From: Candidatus Aminicenantota bacterium
Lineage (GTDB): Bacteria > Acidobacteriota > Aminicenantia > UBA2199
Assembly (NCBI GenBank): GCA_026393835.1
Contig: JAPKZK010000142.1
Coordinates: 1 to 47,373 of the forward strand
DNA length: 47,373 nt
Reading direction: 5' to 3'
Part shown: positions 34,948-45,116 of the stretch, one piece after another
Layout: the number at the start of each line of letters is the position of its first letter
How positions within the stretch are numbered: position 1 is the stretch's first letter
The notes under the pieces: generated by a model
Databases searched by the model: none
Told to the model about the DNA's origin: nothing
The model's input: the letters and a program-made list of their open reading frames with translations, nothing else
Program-made: the position numbers and the translations under genes

Positions 34948-35178
34948 TTAATGGCCGCCCGGACAGTCCATCCCGCAGCGATGCCGGTTGGGGCAGACGG
35001 GAGCTGCATCGACTGACGCAGATGACGACCCTTTGACCTTGACGGCGCCCGGCGCCGATATTAATTTGGTTAGATCGCCGGAATCACATTGGGGACAGAC
35101 GACTGCGGCATTCGTTCTTTTTAATAAGATTTCACTGGTCTCGCCGCAGCGGTTGCATTTATATTCGTAGATAGGCAT
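34948..35178 (-). CDS. FmdB-family zinc-ribbon protein
   Basis: 76 residues: MPIYEYKCNRCGETSEIL and VVCPQCDSGDLTKLISAPGA form the CxxC...CxxC ribbon of the FmdB/CxxC_CXXC_SSSS family. The C-terminus adds CPNRHRCGMDCPGGH, common in this family and possibly a second metal site. Role unknown; family members are proposed regulators. GAGGAG precedes the ATG and a TTTACA-17-TATAAT promoter lies upstream. Confidence 0.85.
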   Translation of the reverse strand: MPIYEYKCNRCGETSEILLKRTNAAVVCPQCDSGDLTKLISAPGAVKVKGSSSASVDAAPVCPNRHRCGMDCPGGH

Positions 35179-35205
35179 TGTTTCTCCTCTGGTTTTTATT
35201 ATATT

Positions 35206-35234
35206 ATTATACCATTTTTTAGGGATGGTGTAAA
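35206..35234 (-). promoter_or_regulatory. promoter of the FmdB-like gene
   Basis: Minus strand TTTACA (35234-35229), 17-bp spacer, TATAAT (35211-35206). It sits back-to-back with the EamA promoter, 15 bp away. Confidence 0.6.
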
Positions 35235-35249
35235 TCTGAAAAGAGGATA

Positions 35250-35278
35250 TTGCATTAGACCCGCATTTCTTATAAAAT
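35250..35278 (+). promoter_or_regulatory. promoter of the EamA transporter gene, ATG 6 bp downstream
   Basis: TTGCAT (35250-35255), 17-bp spacer, TAAAAT (35273-35278). ATG codons at 35284 and 35287 fall on the expected transcription start, so the mRNA may be leaderless. Confidence 0.6.
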
Positions 35279-35283
35279 ATAAG

Positions 35284-36204
35284 ATGATGAAAAAAGACCC
35301 TAACCCCGATGTGGGTAATAAAGTCCCGCTGCCGGCCAAATTGGCATTAATGGCTGCCTGTCTCTTCTGGGCCGTTTCTTTTATTGCCACCAAAACGGCG
35401 CTGGCCAGCATCCCTCCCCTGACGGTTGTCACGCTGCGGCTGCTGATTTCTTCGTTGTGTTTCCTGGTGTGGCTGCTTGCCAGGGGGAAAAAAATCCCAT
35501 ATCACGGCCCGGCCTGGTTAGGGAAGTTATTCCTGTTGAGTCTTTTCGGCACCGGCCTGCATTACGGCCTCCAGACTATCGGTATTCAATACACTACGGC
35601 CTCCAATGCCTCTTTATATGCGGTGACGGGTCCGATCTCCATTACCATTATCGCCGCTCTTTTCCTGGGCGAACGTATCACCTGGAAAAAAGCAGCGGGG
35701 ATTGCCTGCGCCATGGTGGGAGTTTTAGTGGTGCTGGGCATCGATACTCTTAAAAACTTTCAACTGAAAGGCAACCTACTGGGCGACTTGTTGGTATTTG
35801 TCAGTATTTTTATGTGGGGGATTTTTACTGTGATGAGCAAAGGCATGACCCGGAAACTGAGCGCCGTCGAACTGACGGCGTCTGTTACCTTTATGGGCAC
35901 GCTCTACATGCTGCCCCTGGGTTGGATCGAGCTGAGTCGTTCTTCTTTCTCGTTGGCGTCGATTACATTGGAAGGTTGGGCCGCGGTGGCTTTCCTGGGC
36001 GTCACCTGTTCTTTCCTGGCCACGCTGCTTTATGTCCTGGCCCTGGAGCGCACGGAATCGCAAAAAGTGGGGGTTTATTTGTACACGATTCCTCCCATGA
36101 CCTATATTGTCGCCGCCCTTTACTTGAAAGAAACCATCGGGCTGAGCCTGCTGCTGGGATCGGTCATCGTCATGGCCGGGGTGTATCTTACTGAAAAAGG
36201 GTAA
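35284..36204 (+). CDS. DMT-superfamily transporter (EamA)
   Basis: 306 residues with ten hydrophobic helices in two EamA halves (about 15-145 and 160-300). Conserved pieces include LFWAVSFIATKTAL in helix 1 and IQYTTASNASLYAVTGPI between helices 3 and 4, and LERTESQKVGVYLYTIPPM in the second half. It is an inner-membrane carrier of unknown substrate (amino acids or metabolites in known relatives). No ribosome-binding site is visible, in line with a leaderless start. Confidence 0.88.
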   Translation: MMKKDPNPDVGNKVPLPAKLALMAACLFWAVSFIATKTALASIPPLTVVTLRLLISSLCFLVWLLARGKKIPYHGPAWLGKLFLLSLFGTGLHYGLQTIGIQYTTASNASLYAVTGPISITIIAALFLGERITWKKAAGIACAMVGVLVVLGIDTLKNFQLKGNLLGDLLVFVSIFMWGIFTVMSKGMTRKLSAVELTASVTFMGTLYMLPLGWIELSRSSFSLASITLEGWAAVAFLGVTCSFLATLLYVLALERTESQKVGVYLYTIPPMTYIVAALYLKETIGLSLLLGSVIVMAGVYLTEKG

Positions 36205-36210
36205 AATAGA

Positions 36211-36244
36211 GCCACGGACGAACACGGACTGACACGGACAAACA
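36211..36244. repeat. dispersed repeat, family B
   Basis: GCCACGGACGAACACGGACT and onward, 6 bp after the EamA stop codon. Confidence 0.75.
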
Positions 36245-36259
36245 AAAGCTTTTGGAAGT

Positions 36260-36289
36260 CCAGAAACCTTTTCTCGAAAAGGTTTCTGG
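36260..36289. terminator. hairpin between convergent genes
   Basis: CCAGAAACCTTTT, loop CTCG, AAAAGGTTTCTGG: a perfect 13-bp stem between the EamA stop and the stop of the giant minus-strand gene. A/T runs inside the stem but no flanking T-run; probably serves both genes. Confidence 0.55.
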
Positions 36290-36307
36290 CCGCCGGAGGC
36301 ATATTTT

Positions 36308-39300
36308 TTAGTTTTCTATTTTCCAGGTCGCGTCGGTCGCCTGCGTCAGGGTCTCTGCTTTCTGGCGCGAGAGTCCTTCCATCAACCAGACAGAGTTCCT
36401 GCCATCAACCTTGTTCCGCCAGAATATGTCGGGTTTGCCGTTACCGTCATAATCGCCGACGCCTACGGTTTCCCAATCCGCGTAGACGGTGGATAATGAT
36501 TCCGTTCTGACCAGCGTGGTTCCATTCATGATCCAGATGCGATTACTTCCGTCCGCGGTGTTGCGCCAGAGGATATCGGGTTTACCGTCGCTGTCGAAAT
36601 CACCGGCCCCACCGATGTCCCAGGCCTGGGTTGCCTCGGAAGTAAGCAACACCTCGCCGGTGCGCGCAATTCCATCCATGAGCCAGACTTTATTGCCGCC
36701 GGCGGTGCGGTTCCGCCAGAGGATATCGGGTTTCCCGTCGCTGTTGAAATCCCCGGTTCCGCAGATGTCCCAGGATAGGTCGGTCTCAGCCGGGAGCTGC
36801 GCGGTCCCCGCGTATGTGGTCCCGTTCATGGTCCATATGAAATTGGCGCCGTCTGTTTTATTGCGCCACAGGATATCTTCTTTCCCGTCATTATTGAAAT
36901 CCCCGGATCCGACTATTTTATTATCGGTATCGGTTTCATCCTGGATCAGCGCCGCCTGGGGGGCCAGTCGCGGATCGTTTATTGCCGGGCTCTCCTGGGC
37001 CAATCCCGTCGTCCATAGGCAGTTGTACCCGCCTGCGCCGTAATAACGCCATATTATATCGGCTTTACCGTCTCCGTCGAAATCGGCGGGAGTATTTTTA
37101 TATGCGGCGATGGAAAACGGACTCTTACCGATGTCGCTGAGGTTTATCCCGGCGTCCACGCTGGATATTTTGATTTTGTAATCGCTGCCCGGGGCCTGGT
37201 TTGCGGGCACGGTCCAGGTGAATTTCCCGGCGGCGGCCGGCGTGCTTTCTGAAATCACGGTATTCAACGCCGCGCCTTTATATAATTCGATCTTGATGTC
37301 GTTTATTCCACTGGAACCCCAGGTGATGTCATAGCTGCGCTTGACCTGCCATACGTCGGCGGCCACGGGGTAATTTAACGTGATGGCCGCGAGGGGGGCG
37401 ATTGAGAACGCATTGGAAATGTCTTTGGCCATGACGCCGGCATCGACGGCGGAAATTTTGATTTGATAATTATTACCGGCGCGCATCCTGGCCGGGATGG
37501 TCCAACTGTATGTAGTGGTTGCCGCGGGTACGGAGTCCACTATGATGGATAATGACTTCCCGTTTTTGTACAACTCGATTTTCACATTGGTAACGTTGTA
37601 AGCATCCCAGGCGATGTCGAATATGGAACCCATAACGGGCGACTCGCCGCCGCCGGGCGCGGTTACTTTGATGCTGCACGCAACGAGATTGTAATCGGCC
37701 CTGAGATCATCGGATTGAAAGGTTGTGGAACCGACGATGTCGTAAGTCTTATGGTTGATACTGTCATATAGTTTAAATTTTATCGTCTCCCCATTGGTAT
37801 TGCCCAGGATGGTGGAGAAATAATAACCGTCGGTTCCAATGGGACTGACAGACCGGCAGTCGCCTTCCCCGTTGGGCCCTACACTCGCCAGGTAATACCC
37901 GGAAGTATCGACGGCCTGTCCTTCTAAATAGACTTTGCCAAAGGCCACCATATTGTATTGGTTGCCTTTAATGACTTTCCAGGGCACTTCGGAAACGTCC
38001 GGGGTTATCTCCGCCAATGTTCCGCCTGATCCGCCTGATCCTCCGGGGCCATCGGCGGAGACCGCAGCGCCGTACGGGTAAATCAATACACCCGGGGCCG
38101 TCGTCTTGATGGTGTATCCTTTATTGGGTTCCATTTGGGTCAGGTCGCCGATCAAACCGTTCCCTATTTTCACTGCGGACTGGGTTTGGCTCTTGACCTG
38201 GTTCAGCGGGGCCATAATGGAATTCAATGCGGTTTCCACGGGCTGGGCCGGCATCGGCAAATAAGCGGTCCAGTTCCACCCCAACACCAACGGCAGGGGT
38301 TTATTAAAGGATATCGTTAAACCATTGGCGCTTAAGGTGCCGGTTTGGGTGGTTTTGACTTTGTACATGATGCCATTGGCAATGCCGGACATATCGGTTA
38401 AGTCGCCAATCCAATTTCCGCTGGAATATATGGCGGCCTGGGTCTGGCTTTTGACCTGTTCCACGGAACCGAGGACAGCGGCAAAAACGGAATTTAGCGA
38501 GGTATCGGCCGGTAGGACATTGAAAGCACTCCAGTTCCAACCGAGCATCATGGGTATATTTTGGGTCCTGGGGCCGAAATGGAGGGGAAGATCGGCATAG
38601 ATGTTATCGGAAATAAACTCGATGGTTTCGCTTGCATCGATGACCGGGCCGGAAGGATTGGGCCATAATTTAAAAGTGATTGTTTCAGCGGAGGAAGCGT
38701 TACTGCGAATGGTAATATAATAATTCCCATCAACGCCGACAATGGCGACGCCCCGGCAATCGGCGACGCCGCCGGGACCGAAAGCGCCGAGCCAGTCCCC
38801 GGCTGCCGCCGCGGTAATGCCGTGATAGGCTTTCCCGTAAACCGCCATGTTGTTTTGCATGCCTATTACCGGGACCCAACCGGCGGGATTGGAGAAGATG
38901 GTGAAAACGGCGTCGCTGATATCCGACGGGACGCCGCCGGGGCCGCTGATCCTTATTTTGCAATTGGGAGATGGAGCGGCCGGCACTGTCCAATTGTAAT
39001 TCCCGGTGTTTTCCATGGATGAAACAATTTCTATCCAGTTGAGGCCGTTATTGATGGAGTACTCGATTTTGATATTTCCCACGGGACCGGCATTGGTCCA
39101 GGTAATGGTTTGCAGCGAACCGGTATCCCACACTTCCCCGCCATTGGGCGAAGTCACTTGCAAGGAATCGGTTTCGCCTAAGGTGATTTCAACCTGCGCG
39201 GCGCCGCCTTCGGTAACGGTTATGGCATTGGCCGCGGCATGGGTGTCTTTCTCATTGTACCATTCCGCGGCGTATATACTCTTACACGACGCACTTAATT

Positions 39301-42300
39301 TGTACGTACCGGGTAATAGTCCCTTGAATTCAAAATATCCGCTGCTGTTGGTGGAAAGTTGCGACAGGAGGCTGTAAGGACCTGCCATATCGTACAGTTT
39401 AATGACAGCGCCATTGAGGGCCTGACCGCTTTTAAGACGGACGTAACCGGAAATAGTCCCGCCGCCGCCTTCCGTCATTACGGCATCGATGTCGGCAGTG
39501 GTAATTCCGGCCTGGACGGTGAAGGTATCCGCAGCGGTTAGGCCCTGTTTATTATTATAAAAGACACATCTGTACTTACCTCCCAAAACATCGCTGCTGG
39601 AGAAATAAGCCTTCATTTGGCCGGGGGGAACCCTGGTTATGGTGTAATATCCGTAATAATCGGTGGCGGCATTGATAAAAGCAAAGGAATCGCCATTGGC
39701 GTCGTACAAACGCACCCGGATGCTTGGAATTCCATTCCCGCTTTCATCGGTCACTCGACCGGTTACTGTACCCGCGGGCGACAGCACGGCGTCGATATTG
39801 GGGGTTGTACCGCCGTTCGCGACCTGGACCCAATCGCCCTCCTCTTCCGGGCTATTTTTGAATACTTTACCGTTATAAATTTGGGGCGCGTAACTGACCG
39901 GGGTTATGGGTGGATAAAAATATACATGGTATGCCCCCTCCGTGATTCCGCTTACCTGGTAATTGCCATCGGCGTCGGTTTGCCCGTCCCAATAATCGGC
40001 GTCAGTCCAATCTTTCTCTACATATACAGTGGTGTTGGCAATACCCACACCGTTTTCATCGGTAACACGACCGCTGATAGTCCCACCGCCGGCGGTTAAA
40101 GCGGCGTTTATGCCGGACGTGGTTTGACCCGCTGTCGCCACCACGCTGTCCGCGGTCGGGAGCGAATTTTTATCGTTGTACCACTGATCGATGTAATTTG
40201 CGCCCAGGGATAGATTATAGTAATAGGTGTCGAAATTAATCTTGTAATTTCCAGTGGCAAGGCCTTTAATCGTATAATCGCCGTTTCCATCGGAGTAGCC
40301 ATAGGAATCGACATTATACCCGCTCAAATCGTAGACATAGACCTCCATCTCCGCTATCCCGGCGCCGGTGGAAGCGTCGGTGATACGGCCGGATATAATA
40401 CCGCCGGAAGCTAAGACGGCATTAATCCCCGAAAAAGTTTGACCCGGCGTGACGGTAAAAATTTGGGCGTAATAAGAATCGGTTTTATCGTTGTACCATT
40501 CCGGGACATAACTAGCCGTGGTACTGTCGGTATTGAAATAAACTTTACATAAACTTGCCGGGATGCCCTGGATGGTATAATTTCCGCTGCCGTCGGTATA
40601 CTTATATTTATATTGTCCATTGGAGTATGCGTTTCTCACGCTAACATGTACATTGGCGATACCGTTGCCGCCGGTATCCGTGACGCGCCCGGACATAATG
40701 CCGCCGGGAGAGAGGACCGCATCGATGGTGGTGGTTTGTCCGGATGTTATATTAATAGCGTCGGCCCTGGAAAGGATGAATTTATCGTTATAATATTCGG
40801 AGACATAGTTCCCGGCGACATACGTGGCATCGAAATAGACCCGGTAACTACCGGGCAAGATACCGACCAGGGTATAATTGCCGCTGGAGTTAGTGGCGAC
40901 GATCGAAACCGTTTTGTTGCCGGAATCATACAATCGCACCCGCACATTCTGGATACCGTTCCCGCTTTCATCGGCGACCCGGCCGGTGAGAGTGCCGCCC
41001 AATATCAATTGGGCGTCGATACCGGGGGTAGTTTGTTCGGCTGTGACGCCGACTGGATCTGCGGCGGCATAAGTACTTTTGTCAATATACCATTCGGAAC
41101 AGTAACCGGTACTTGCGGCATTGAAATAGACCTTATAATTCCCGGTTGCCATTCCTACGACCTCATATTTTCCTTCGGGGTTTGTAAGGGCGGATTTATA
41201 TGAACCGGACGTGATGTAGACGCAAACATTGACATTTTGAATGGGGTTGCCGGAAATATCCGTAACCGTCCCGGTAACTGAGCCGCCGGTGGGCAGTTGG
41301 GCGTCGACAATGGCGGTTTGACCCGCGGTAACGGGGATCGCATCGGCGTCGGAAAACGTGGTTTTATCGTTGTACCATTCGGATAAATACACACTGCCAT
41401 AAGTGGGGGTGAAACGGATTTTATAATTCCCAGCCGGGAGGGTGGTGGTTAAATAATAACCGCTGGAATTGGTGCCGGCGCCGGCTGTGGATTGGTTGTT
41501 CATATCATAAATGGATACTCCAACAAGATCGATAGGATTCCCGGAGCCGTCGGTGATAGTACCGCTGATGGTGCCCCCTTGCGCCAGTTGGGCGTCGATA
41601 TTGGGTATGGTTTGACCGACAGTGACATTTAGCGGGTCCGCGGTTTCATAGGTGGTTTTATTGTTATACCAGATGGGGAAATAGTTTTGGCTGTAGTTCG
41701 AGAAGTAAATTTTGTAAGCACCGGACGGTAATCCTTGAAGAGTATATTGGCCCGATGAGTCTGTATAGGCGCTGCCGCTGACCACGAAAGCCGATATACG
41801 GGCTTCGACGCGAGTATTTTCCAGTGGGGCCCCCCCTGTACCTGTGATCGCGCCGCTGATGATTCCTCCTTCAGTCAGTTGGGCGTCGATACCGGGTGTG
41901 GTCTGGCCTACCGTAACGATTACCGGGTCCGCGGTCTCATAAGAGTTTTTATCGTTGTACCATTCGGATATGTAGTTTAGATCATAGCAAGTAAAATGAA
42001 CCTTGTATGTGCCGGCGGGGATGCCATAAATCCTATAGTATCCCAGGCTGTCCGCATAGCCATGCTGGTATAGAATTTCGTTATTTTGATTATGGACATT
42101 GGCGCCCACATTCGCTATCCCATTGCCGTTGGCATCGGTAATCCGGCCCGATATCATTCCCCCGAGAGCCAATTGGGCATCGATACCGGGTGTGGTCTGG
42201 CCAACCGTAACTGTAACCTGGTCGGCTGTATCGAAGGTAGTTTTGTCATTGTAATACTCAGGGACATAGTTTTGATGATAGCCCGAGAAAAAGATTTTAT

Positions 42301-44893
42301 AATTGCCGCCGGGAATTCCCCCCACCGAATAGTTTCCTTCGCTGTCGGTGACACTCGCCGCGACATTTGAATGACTCAAATTGAATATGTCTACTTCGAT
42401 ATCCTTGATACCATTCCCTGATTCATCCATCACCCGCCCGCTGACGATCCCGCCTTCGGCCAATTGGGCGTCGATATTGTCAATGGTTTGATTCGCGGAA
42501 AGCAAAATAGTATCGGCATTTTCAAAGCTTGCTTTATCGTTATACCATTCTTCTAAATAGTTGCCTGCATTTTGCGTATGGAATTCGACCTTGTAACTGC
42601 CGGGTTTTAATCCTGTAATTGCATAATAGCCATTGGCGTCGCTTGTTCCGCTATTTCCCCATCTATCGACGACATCCTGGGCGCTGGCCCGGACATTGGG
42701 AATCCCGCTGCCGGAGATATCGGTTACCCGGCCGGAAATAATACTACCGGTATTAAGTTGGGCATCGATATTACCGATGGTTTGTTTCGCGGAAAGTAAA
42801 ATTGTATCGGCATTTTCAAAGCTAACTTTATCGTTATACCATTCTTCTATATAGTTGCCTGCATTTTGCGTATAAAAATCGACCTTGTAATTCCCGGGCC
42901 TTAATCCTACGATTTCATAATAGCCATCGGCGTCGCTTGTACCGGCATACCACGAATTATCGGCGACTTCCTGGGCGCTGGCCTGGACATTGGGAATCCC
43001 GCTGCCGGAGACATCGGTTACCCGGCCGGAAATAATACTGCCGGCAGCTAGTTGGGCATCGATATTACCGGTGGTCTGGCCAGGGGTTACGCTAAAGATA
43101 TCTGCTGTTTCTTGTGAACTTTTGTCGTTATACCATTCTTGTATGTAATTGCCTGCGTTAGCGGTGTAGAAAGATGCCGTGCAGTTACCTGCCGGGATAC
43201 CCCTGACCGTATAATACCCATCGGCATCCGTGGAGTTCCAATAACTGATATTATTTAAATAAACTCCAACATTGACATTTAAAATACCGGCGTCTGCTTC
43301 ATCCGTCACCCGGCCGCTGACGGCGCCCCCCAATACCAATTGGGCATTAATCCCATTGGTGGTTTGGCCCGCTGTAATGGTAACCGGGTCGGCGATTTCA
43401 GATGAGTTCTTGTTGTTGTACCATTGGTAGACGTAATTGGAACCGTTTGGGGGGGAAAAAAGAACTTTATAGTTTCCAGGCGTTATTCCACCGATTGCGT
43501 AATTGCCGTCGGCGTCTGTGGCGGCGGCCCCTGCATAAGACGTCGAAGCAAAAGTATAGGCCTGGACCTGAACGTTGGCGATGCCGTTTTCGGATTCATC
43601 CATCACTCGACCGGTAATTCCTTCGACAATCGTGAACACTCCGTCGCTTATATCGCTGGGGTTGCCGCCGGTTTCGCTGATGCGCACCAGGCAATTGGTG
43701 GAAGAAATCCCAGGGGCCGTCCAACTGTAAATCCCGTCGTTTTCAGTGGAAGCGGTGATTTCTGTCCAGTTTACCCCGCTGTCGCCGGAATATTCGATCT
43801 TGACGTTCCCCACAGTGCCGGACGATGTCCAGGTGATATCATGCGTCGAACCGATCAGCCAGGTTTCGCCGCCGTTGGGGGAGGTGACTGTAATTGTCCC
43901 GCAATTGGTTTGATTGGATTCCCAATCCGGGTCATGAGTGTCGAGCCACGTTCGAAGTGTTGGGTCGGTTGCAGAAAGACAGTTGTAGCCGACATCTAAC
44001 TGGGATATGTTTGTTAAACTTGTAAAATTTGAAGGGATGTCGCCGCTCAGATGGTTGCCGAACATATTAAGATTAAGCAAATTACTGAGATTGCCTAATT
44101 GTGAAGGGATGCTGCCGCTCAGTTGGTTATTGTGCAGCCAAAGATATTGCAAATTACTGAGATTGCCTAATTCAGAAGGGATGCCACCGCTCAATTGGTT
44201 GTCGTTCAAGTTAAGACCCATCAAATTACTGAGATTGCCTAATTCAGGTGGGATATTACCGCACATTTGGTTCATGCTCAGGCCAATATATTTCAAATTA
44301 TTGAGATTTCCTAACTGAGGAGGGATGCTGCCGCTCAGTTGGTTGCCGGGCAGCCAAAGCTCTTGCAGATTACTGAGATTGCCTAATTGAGAAGGGATGC
44401 CACCGCTCAGTTGGTTATTGTCCAGATTAAGATTTGTCAAATTACTGAGATTCCCTAATCCCGGGGGGATGCTGCCGTTGAGTTGGTTATTGTGCAGGCC
44501 AAGCCAATGCAAATTACTGAGATTACCTATTTCAGCAGGGATACTGCCGCTAAGCTGATTTTCGTATATTTCAAGCGTTTGCAAATTACTGAGATTGCCT
44601 AATTCAGAAGGGATACTTCCGATGAGTTGGTTGCCACCAAGCGAGATTGTAATTACTTGATCTGCATCTACTACAATTCCATACCATCCGCTTTCTGTTC
44701 CGGGCATGGCAAATCCATCGATGTCCAGCGGTGGTGTTTTCCAACCGCTGCTGTCTGTCCAACCGTCGCCGTTGGTGGAGTTGTACAGTGCGATCAATGC
44801 CGCGCGCTCTAGCGCCGGGATCGCGCCCTGGATGAAATTCGGAACGCACACAAACAATACGATCATTAAGCCAATAAAAATTCTCTTTCTCAT
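36308..44893 (-). CDS. giant secreted LRR/CarboxypepD_reg-like/FG-GAP protein
   Basis: 2861 residues. Signal peptide (1-23); LRR cap (ERAALIALYNSTNGDGW, about 30-80); about ten 24-residue LRRs (LSGSIPSQLGNLSNLQ..., about 82-310); KNH-type Ig-like domain (SPNGGETWLIGS, about 338-425); about 15 carboxypeptidase-regulatory-like domains of 95-100 residues (about 428-1905) that each contain YNDK, a GQTT motif and IDAQL before the next ISGRVTD; a second KNH domain (SPNGGEVWDTGS, about 1908-1995); a beta-rich region with two GWNW motifs (about 2000-2400); two more KNH-like domains; and five FG-GAP/VCBS repeats with Asp-rich calcium loops (DFDGDGKADIIW, about 2600-2855). No sorting signal or anchor is visible at the end. 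It is exported and probably forms a long surface fibre or adhesin, possibly glycan binding; this is inference. It shares cap, LRR and KNH parts with the protein at 12914-16843. Consensus promoter and a leader of about 115 nt precede it. Confidence 0.92.
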   Translation of the reverse strand: MRKRIFIGLMIVLFVCVPNFIQGAIPALERAALIALYNSTNGDGWTDSSGWKTPPLDIDGFAMPGTESGWYGIVVDADQVITISLGGNQLIGSIPSELGNLSNLQTLEIYENQLSGSIPAEIGNLSNLHWLGLHNNQLNGSIPPGLGNLSNLTNLNLDNNQLSGGIPSQLGNLSNLQELWLPGNQLSGSIPPQLGNLNNLKYIGLSMNQMCGNIPPELGNLSNLMGLNLNDNQLSGGIPSELGNLSNLQYLWLHNNQLSGSIPSQLGNLSNLLNLNMFGNHLSGDIPSNFTSLTNISQLDVGYNCLSATDPTLRTWLDTHDPDWESNQTNCGTITVTSPNGGETWLIGSTHDITWTSSGTVGNVKIEYSGDSGVNWTEITASTENDGIYSWTAPGISSTNCLVRISETGGNPSDISDGVFTIVEGITGRVMDESENGIANVQVQAYTFASTSYAGAAATDADGNYAIGGITPGNYKVLFSPPNGSNYVYQWYNNKNSSEIADPVTITAGQTTNGINAQLVLGGAVSGRVTDEADAGILNVNVGVYLNNISYWNSTDADGYYTVRGIPAGNCTASFYTANAGNYIQEWYNDKSSQETADIFSVTPGQTTGNIDAQLAAGSIISGRVTDVSGSGIPNVQASAQEVADNSWYAGTSDADGYYEIVGLRPGNYKVDFYTQNAGNYIEEWYNDKVSFENADTILLSAKQTIGNIDAQLNTGSIISGRVTDISGSGIPNVRASAQDVVDRWGNSGTSDANGYYAITGLKPGSYKVEFHTQNAGNYLEEWYNDKASFENADTILLSANQTIDNIDAQLAEGGIVSGRVMDESGNGIKDIEVDIFNLSHSNVAASVTDSEGNYSVGGIPGGNYKIFFSGYHQNYVPEYYNDKTTFDTADQVTVTVGQTTPGIDAQLALGGMISGRITDANGNGIANVGANVHNQNNEILYQHGYADSLGYYRIYGIPAGTYKVHFTCYDLNYISEWYNDKNSYETADPVIVTVGQTTPGIDAQLTEGGIISGAITGTGGAPLENTRVEARISAFVVSGSAYTDSSGQYTLQGLPSGAYKIYFSNYSQNYFPIWYNNKTTYETADPLNVTVGQTIPNIDAQLAQGGTISGTITDGSGNPIDLVGVSIYDMNNQSTAGAGTNSSGYYLTTTLPAGNYKIRFTPTYGSVYLSEWYNDKTTFSDADAIPVTAGQTAIVDAQLPTGGSVTGTVTDISGNPIQNVNVCVYITSGSYKSALTNPEGKYEVVGMATGNYKVYFNAASTGYCSEWYIDKSTYAAADPVGVTAEQTTPGIDAQLILGGTLTGRVADESGNGIQNVRVRLYDSGNKTVSIVATNSSGNYTLVGILPGSYRVYFDATYVAGNYVSEYYNDKFILSRADAINITSGQTTTIDAVLSPGGIMSGRVTDTGGNGIANVHVSVRNAYSNGQYKYKYTDGSGNYTIQGIPASLCKVYFNTDSTTASYVPEWYNDKTDSYYAQIFTVTPGQTFSGINAVLASGGIISGRITDASTGAGIAEMEVYVYDLSGYNVDSYGYSDGNGDYTIKGLATGNYKINFDTYYYNLSLGANYIDQWYNDKNSLPTADSVVATAGQTTSGINAALTAGGGTISGRVTDENGVGIANTTVYVEKDWTDADYWDGQTDADGNYQVSGITEGAYHVYFYPPITPVSYAPQIYNGKVFKNSPEEEGDWVQVANGGTTPNIDAVLSPAGTVTGRVTDESGNGIPSIRVRLYDANGDSFAFINAATDYYGYYTITRVPPGQMKAYFSSSDVLGGKYRCVFYNNKQGLTAADTFTVQAGITTADIDAVMTEGGGGTISGYVRLKSGQALNGAVIKLYDMAGPYSLLSQLSTNSSGYFEFKGLLPGTYKLSASCKSIYAAEWYNEKDTHAAANAITVTEGGAAQVEITLGETDSLQVTSPNGGEVWDTGSLQTITWTNAGPVGNIKIEYSINNGLNWIEIVSSMENTGNYNWTVPAAPSPNCKIRISGPGGVPSDISDAVFTIFSNPAGWVPVIGMQNNMAVYGKAYHGITAAAAGDWLGAFGPGGVADCRGVAIVGVDGNYYITIRSNASSAETITFKLWPNPSGPVIDASETIEFISDNIYADLPLHFGPRTQNIPMMLGWNWSAFNVLPADTSLNSVFAAVLGSVEQVKSQTQAAIYSSGNWIGDLTDMSGIANGIMYKVKTTQTGTLSANGLTISFNKPLPLVLGWNWTAYLPMPAQPVETALNSIMAPLNQVKSQTQSAVKIGNGLIGDLTQMEPNKGYTIKTTAPGVLIYPYGAAVSADGPGGSGGSGGTLAEITPDVSEVPWKVIKGNQYNMVAFGKVYLEGQAVDTSGYYLASVGPNGEGDCRSVSPIGTDGYYFSTILGNTNGETIKFKLYDSINHKTYDIVGSTTFQSDDLRADYNLVACSIKVTAPGGGESPVMGSIFDIAWDAYNVTNVKIELYKNGKSLSIIVDSVPAATTTYSWTIPARMRAGNNYQIKISAVDAGVMAKDISNAFSIAPLAAITLNYPVAADVWQVKRSYDITWGSSGINDIKIELYKGAALNTVISESTPAAAGKFTWTVPANQAPGSDYKIKISSVDAGINLSDIGKSPFSIAAYKNTPADFDGDGKADIIWRYYGAGGYNCLWTTGLAQESPAINDPRLAPQAALIQDETDTDNKIVGSGDFNNDGKEDILWRNKTDGANFIWTMNGTTYAGTAQLPAETDLSWDICGTGDFNSDGKPDILWRNRTAGGNKVWLMDGIARTGEVLLTSEATQAWDIGGAGDFDSDGKPDILWRNTADGSNRIWIMNGTTLVRTESLSTVYADWETVGVGDYDGNGKPDIFWRNKVDGRNSVWLMEGLSRQKAETLTQATDATWKIEN

Positions 44894-45014
44894 TTTAGCC
44901 TCTCTTTAATAATTACCATTATTATTGCCCATATGGCTCACGGCCAACGGTTTATAGGGGCAGCGTTCAAAGTTCAAGACGCCGCCGCCATCCTTTCAAC
45001 CGGCTTTAGAAGTA

Positions 45015-45043
45015 AGTATACTACAACCATCGGGCAATGTCAA
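45015..45043 (-). promoter_or_regulatory. consensus promoter of the giant gene
   Basis: Minus strand TTGACA (45043-45038), 17-bp spacer, TATACT (45020-45015). The start codon at 44893 is preceded by AGAGAGG. The leader (about 115 nt) contains pairing arms CGGTT/AACCG around a GGCGGCG/CGCTGCC stem. Confidence 0.75.
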
Positions 45044-45078
45044 TTATAGCAACCTGAATCCGCCGCCTAATTTTATGA

Positions 45079-45106
45079 GCCGCGAAGAACGCGAAGGACC
45101 GCGAAG
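45079..45106. repeat. dispersed repeat, family C
   Basis: GCCGCGAAGAACGCGAAGGA and CCGCGAAG, identical to the copy at 12477 over this length. Confidence 0.75.
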
Positions 45107-45116
45107 AAAAAACCGC

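Noticed and set aside
44894..45014. c-di-GMP (GEMM) riboswitch in the leader of the giant gene
   Set aside because: Pairing arms exist but the conserved core and tetraloop receptor of GEMM are not present.
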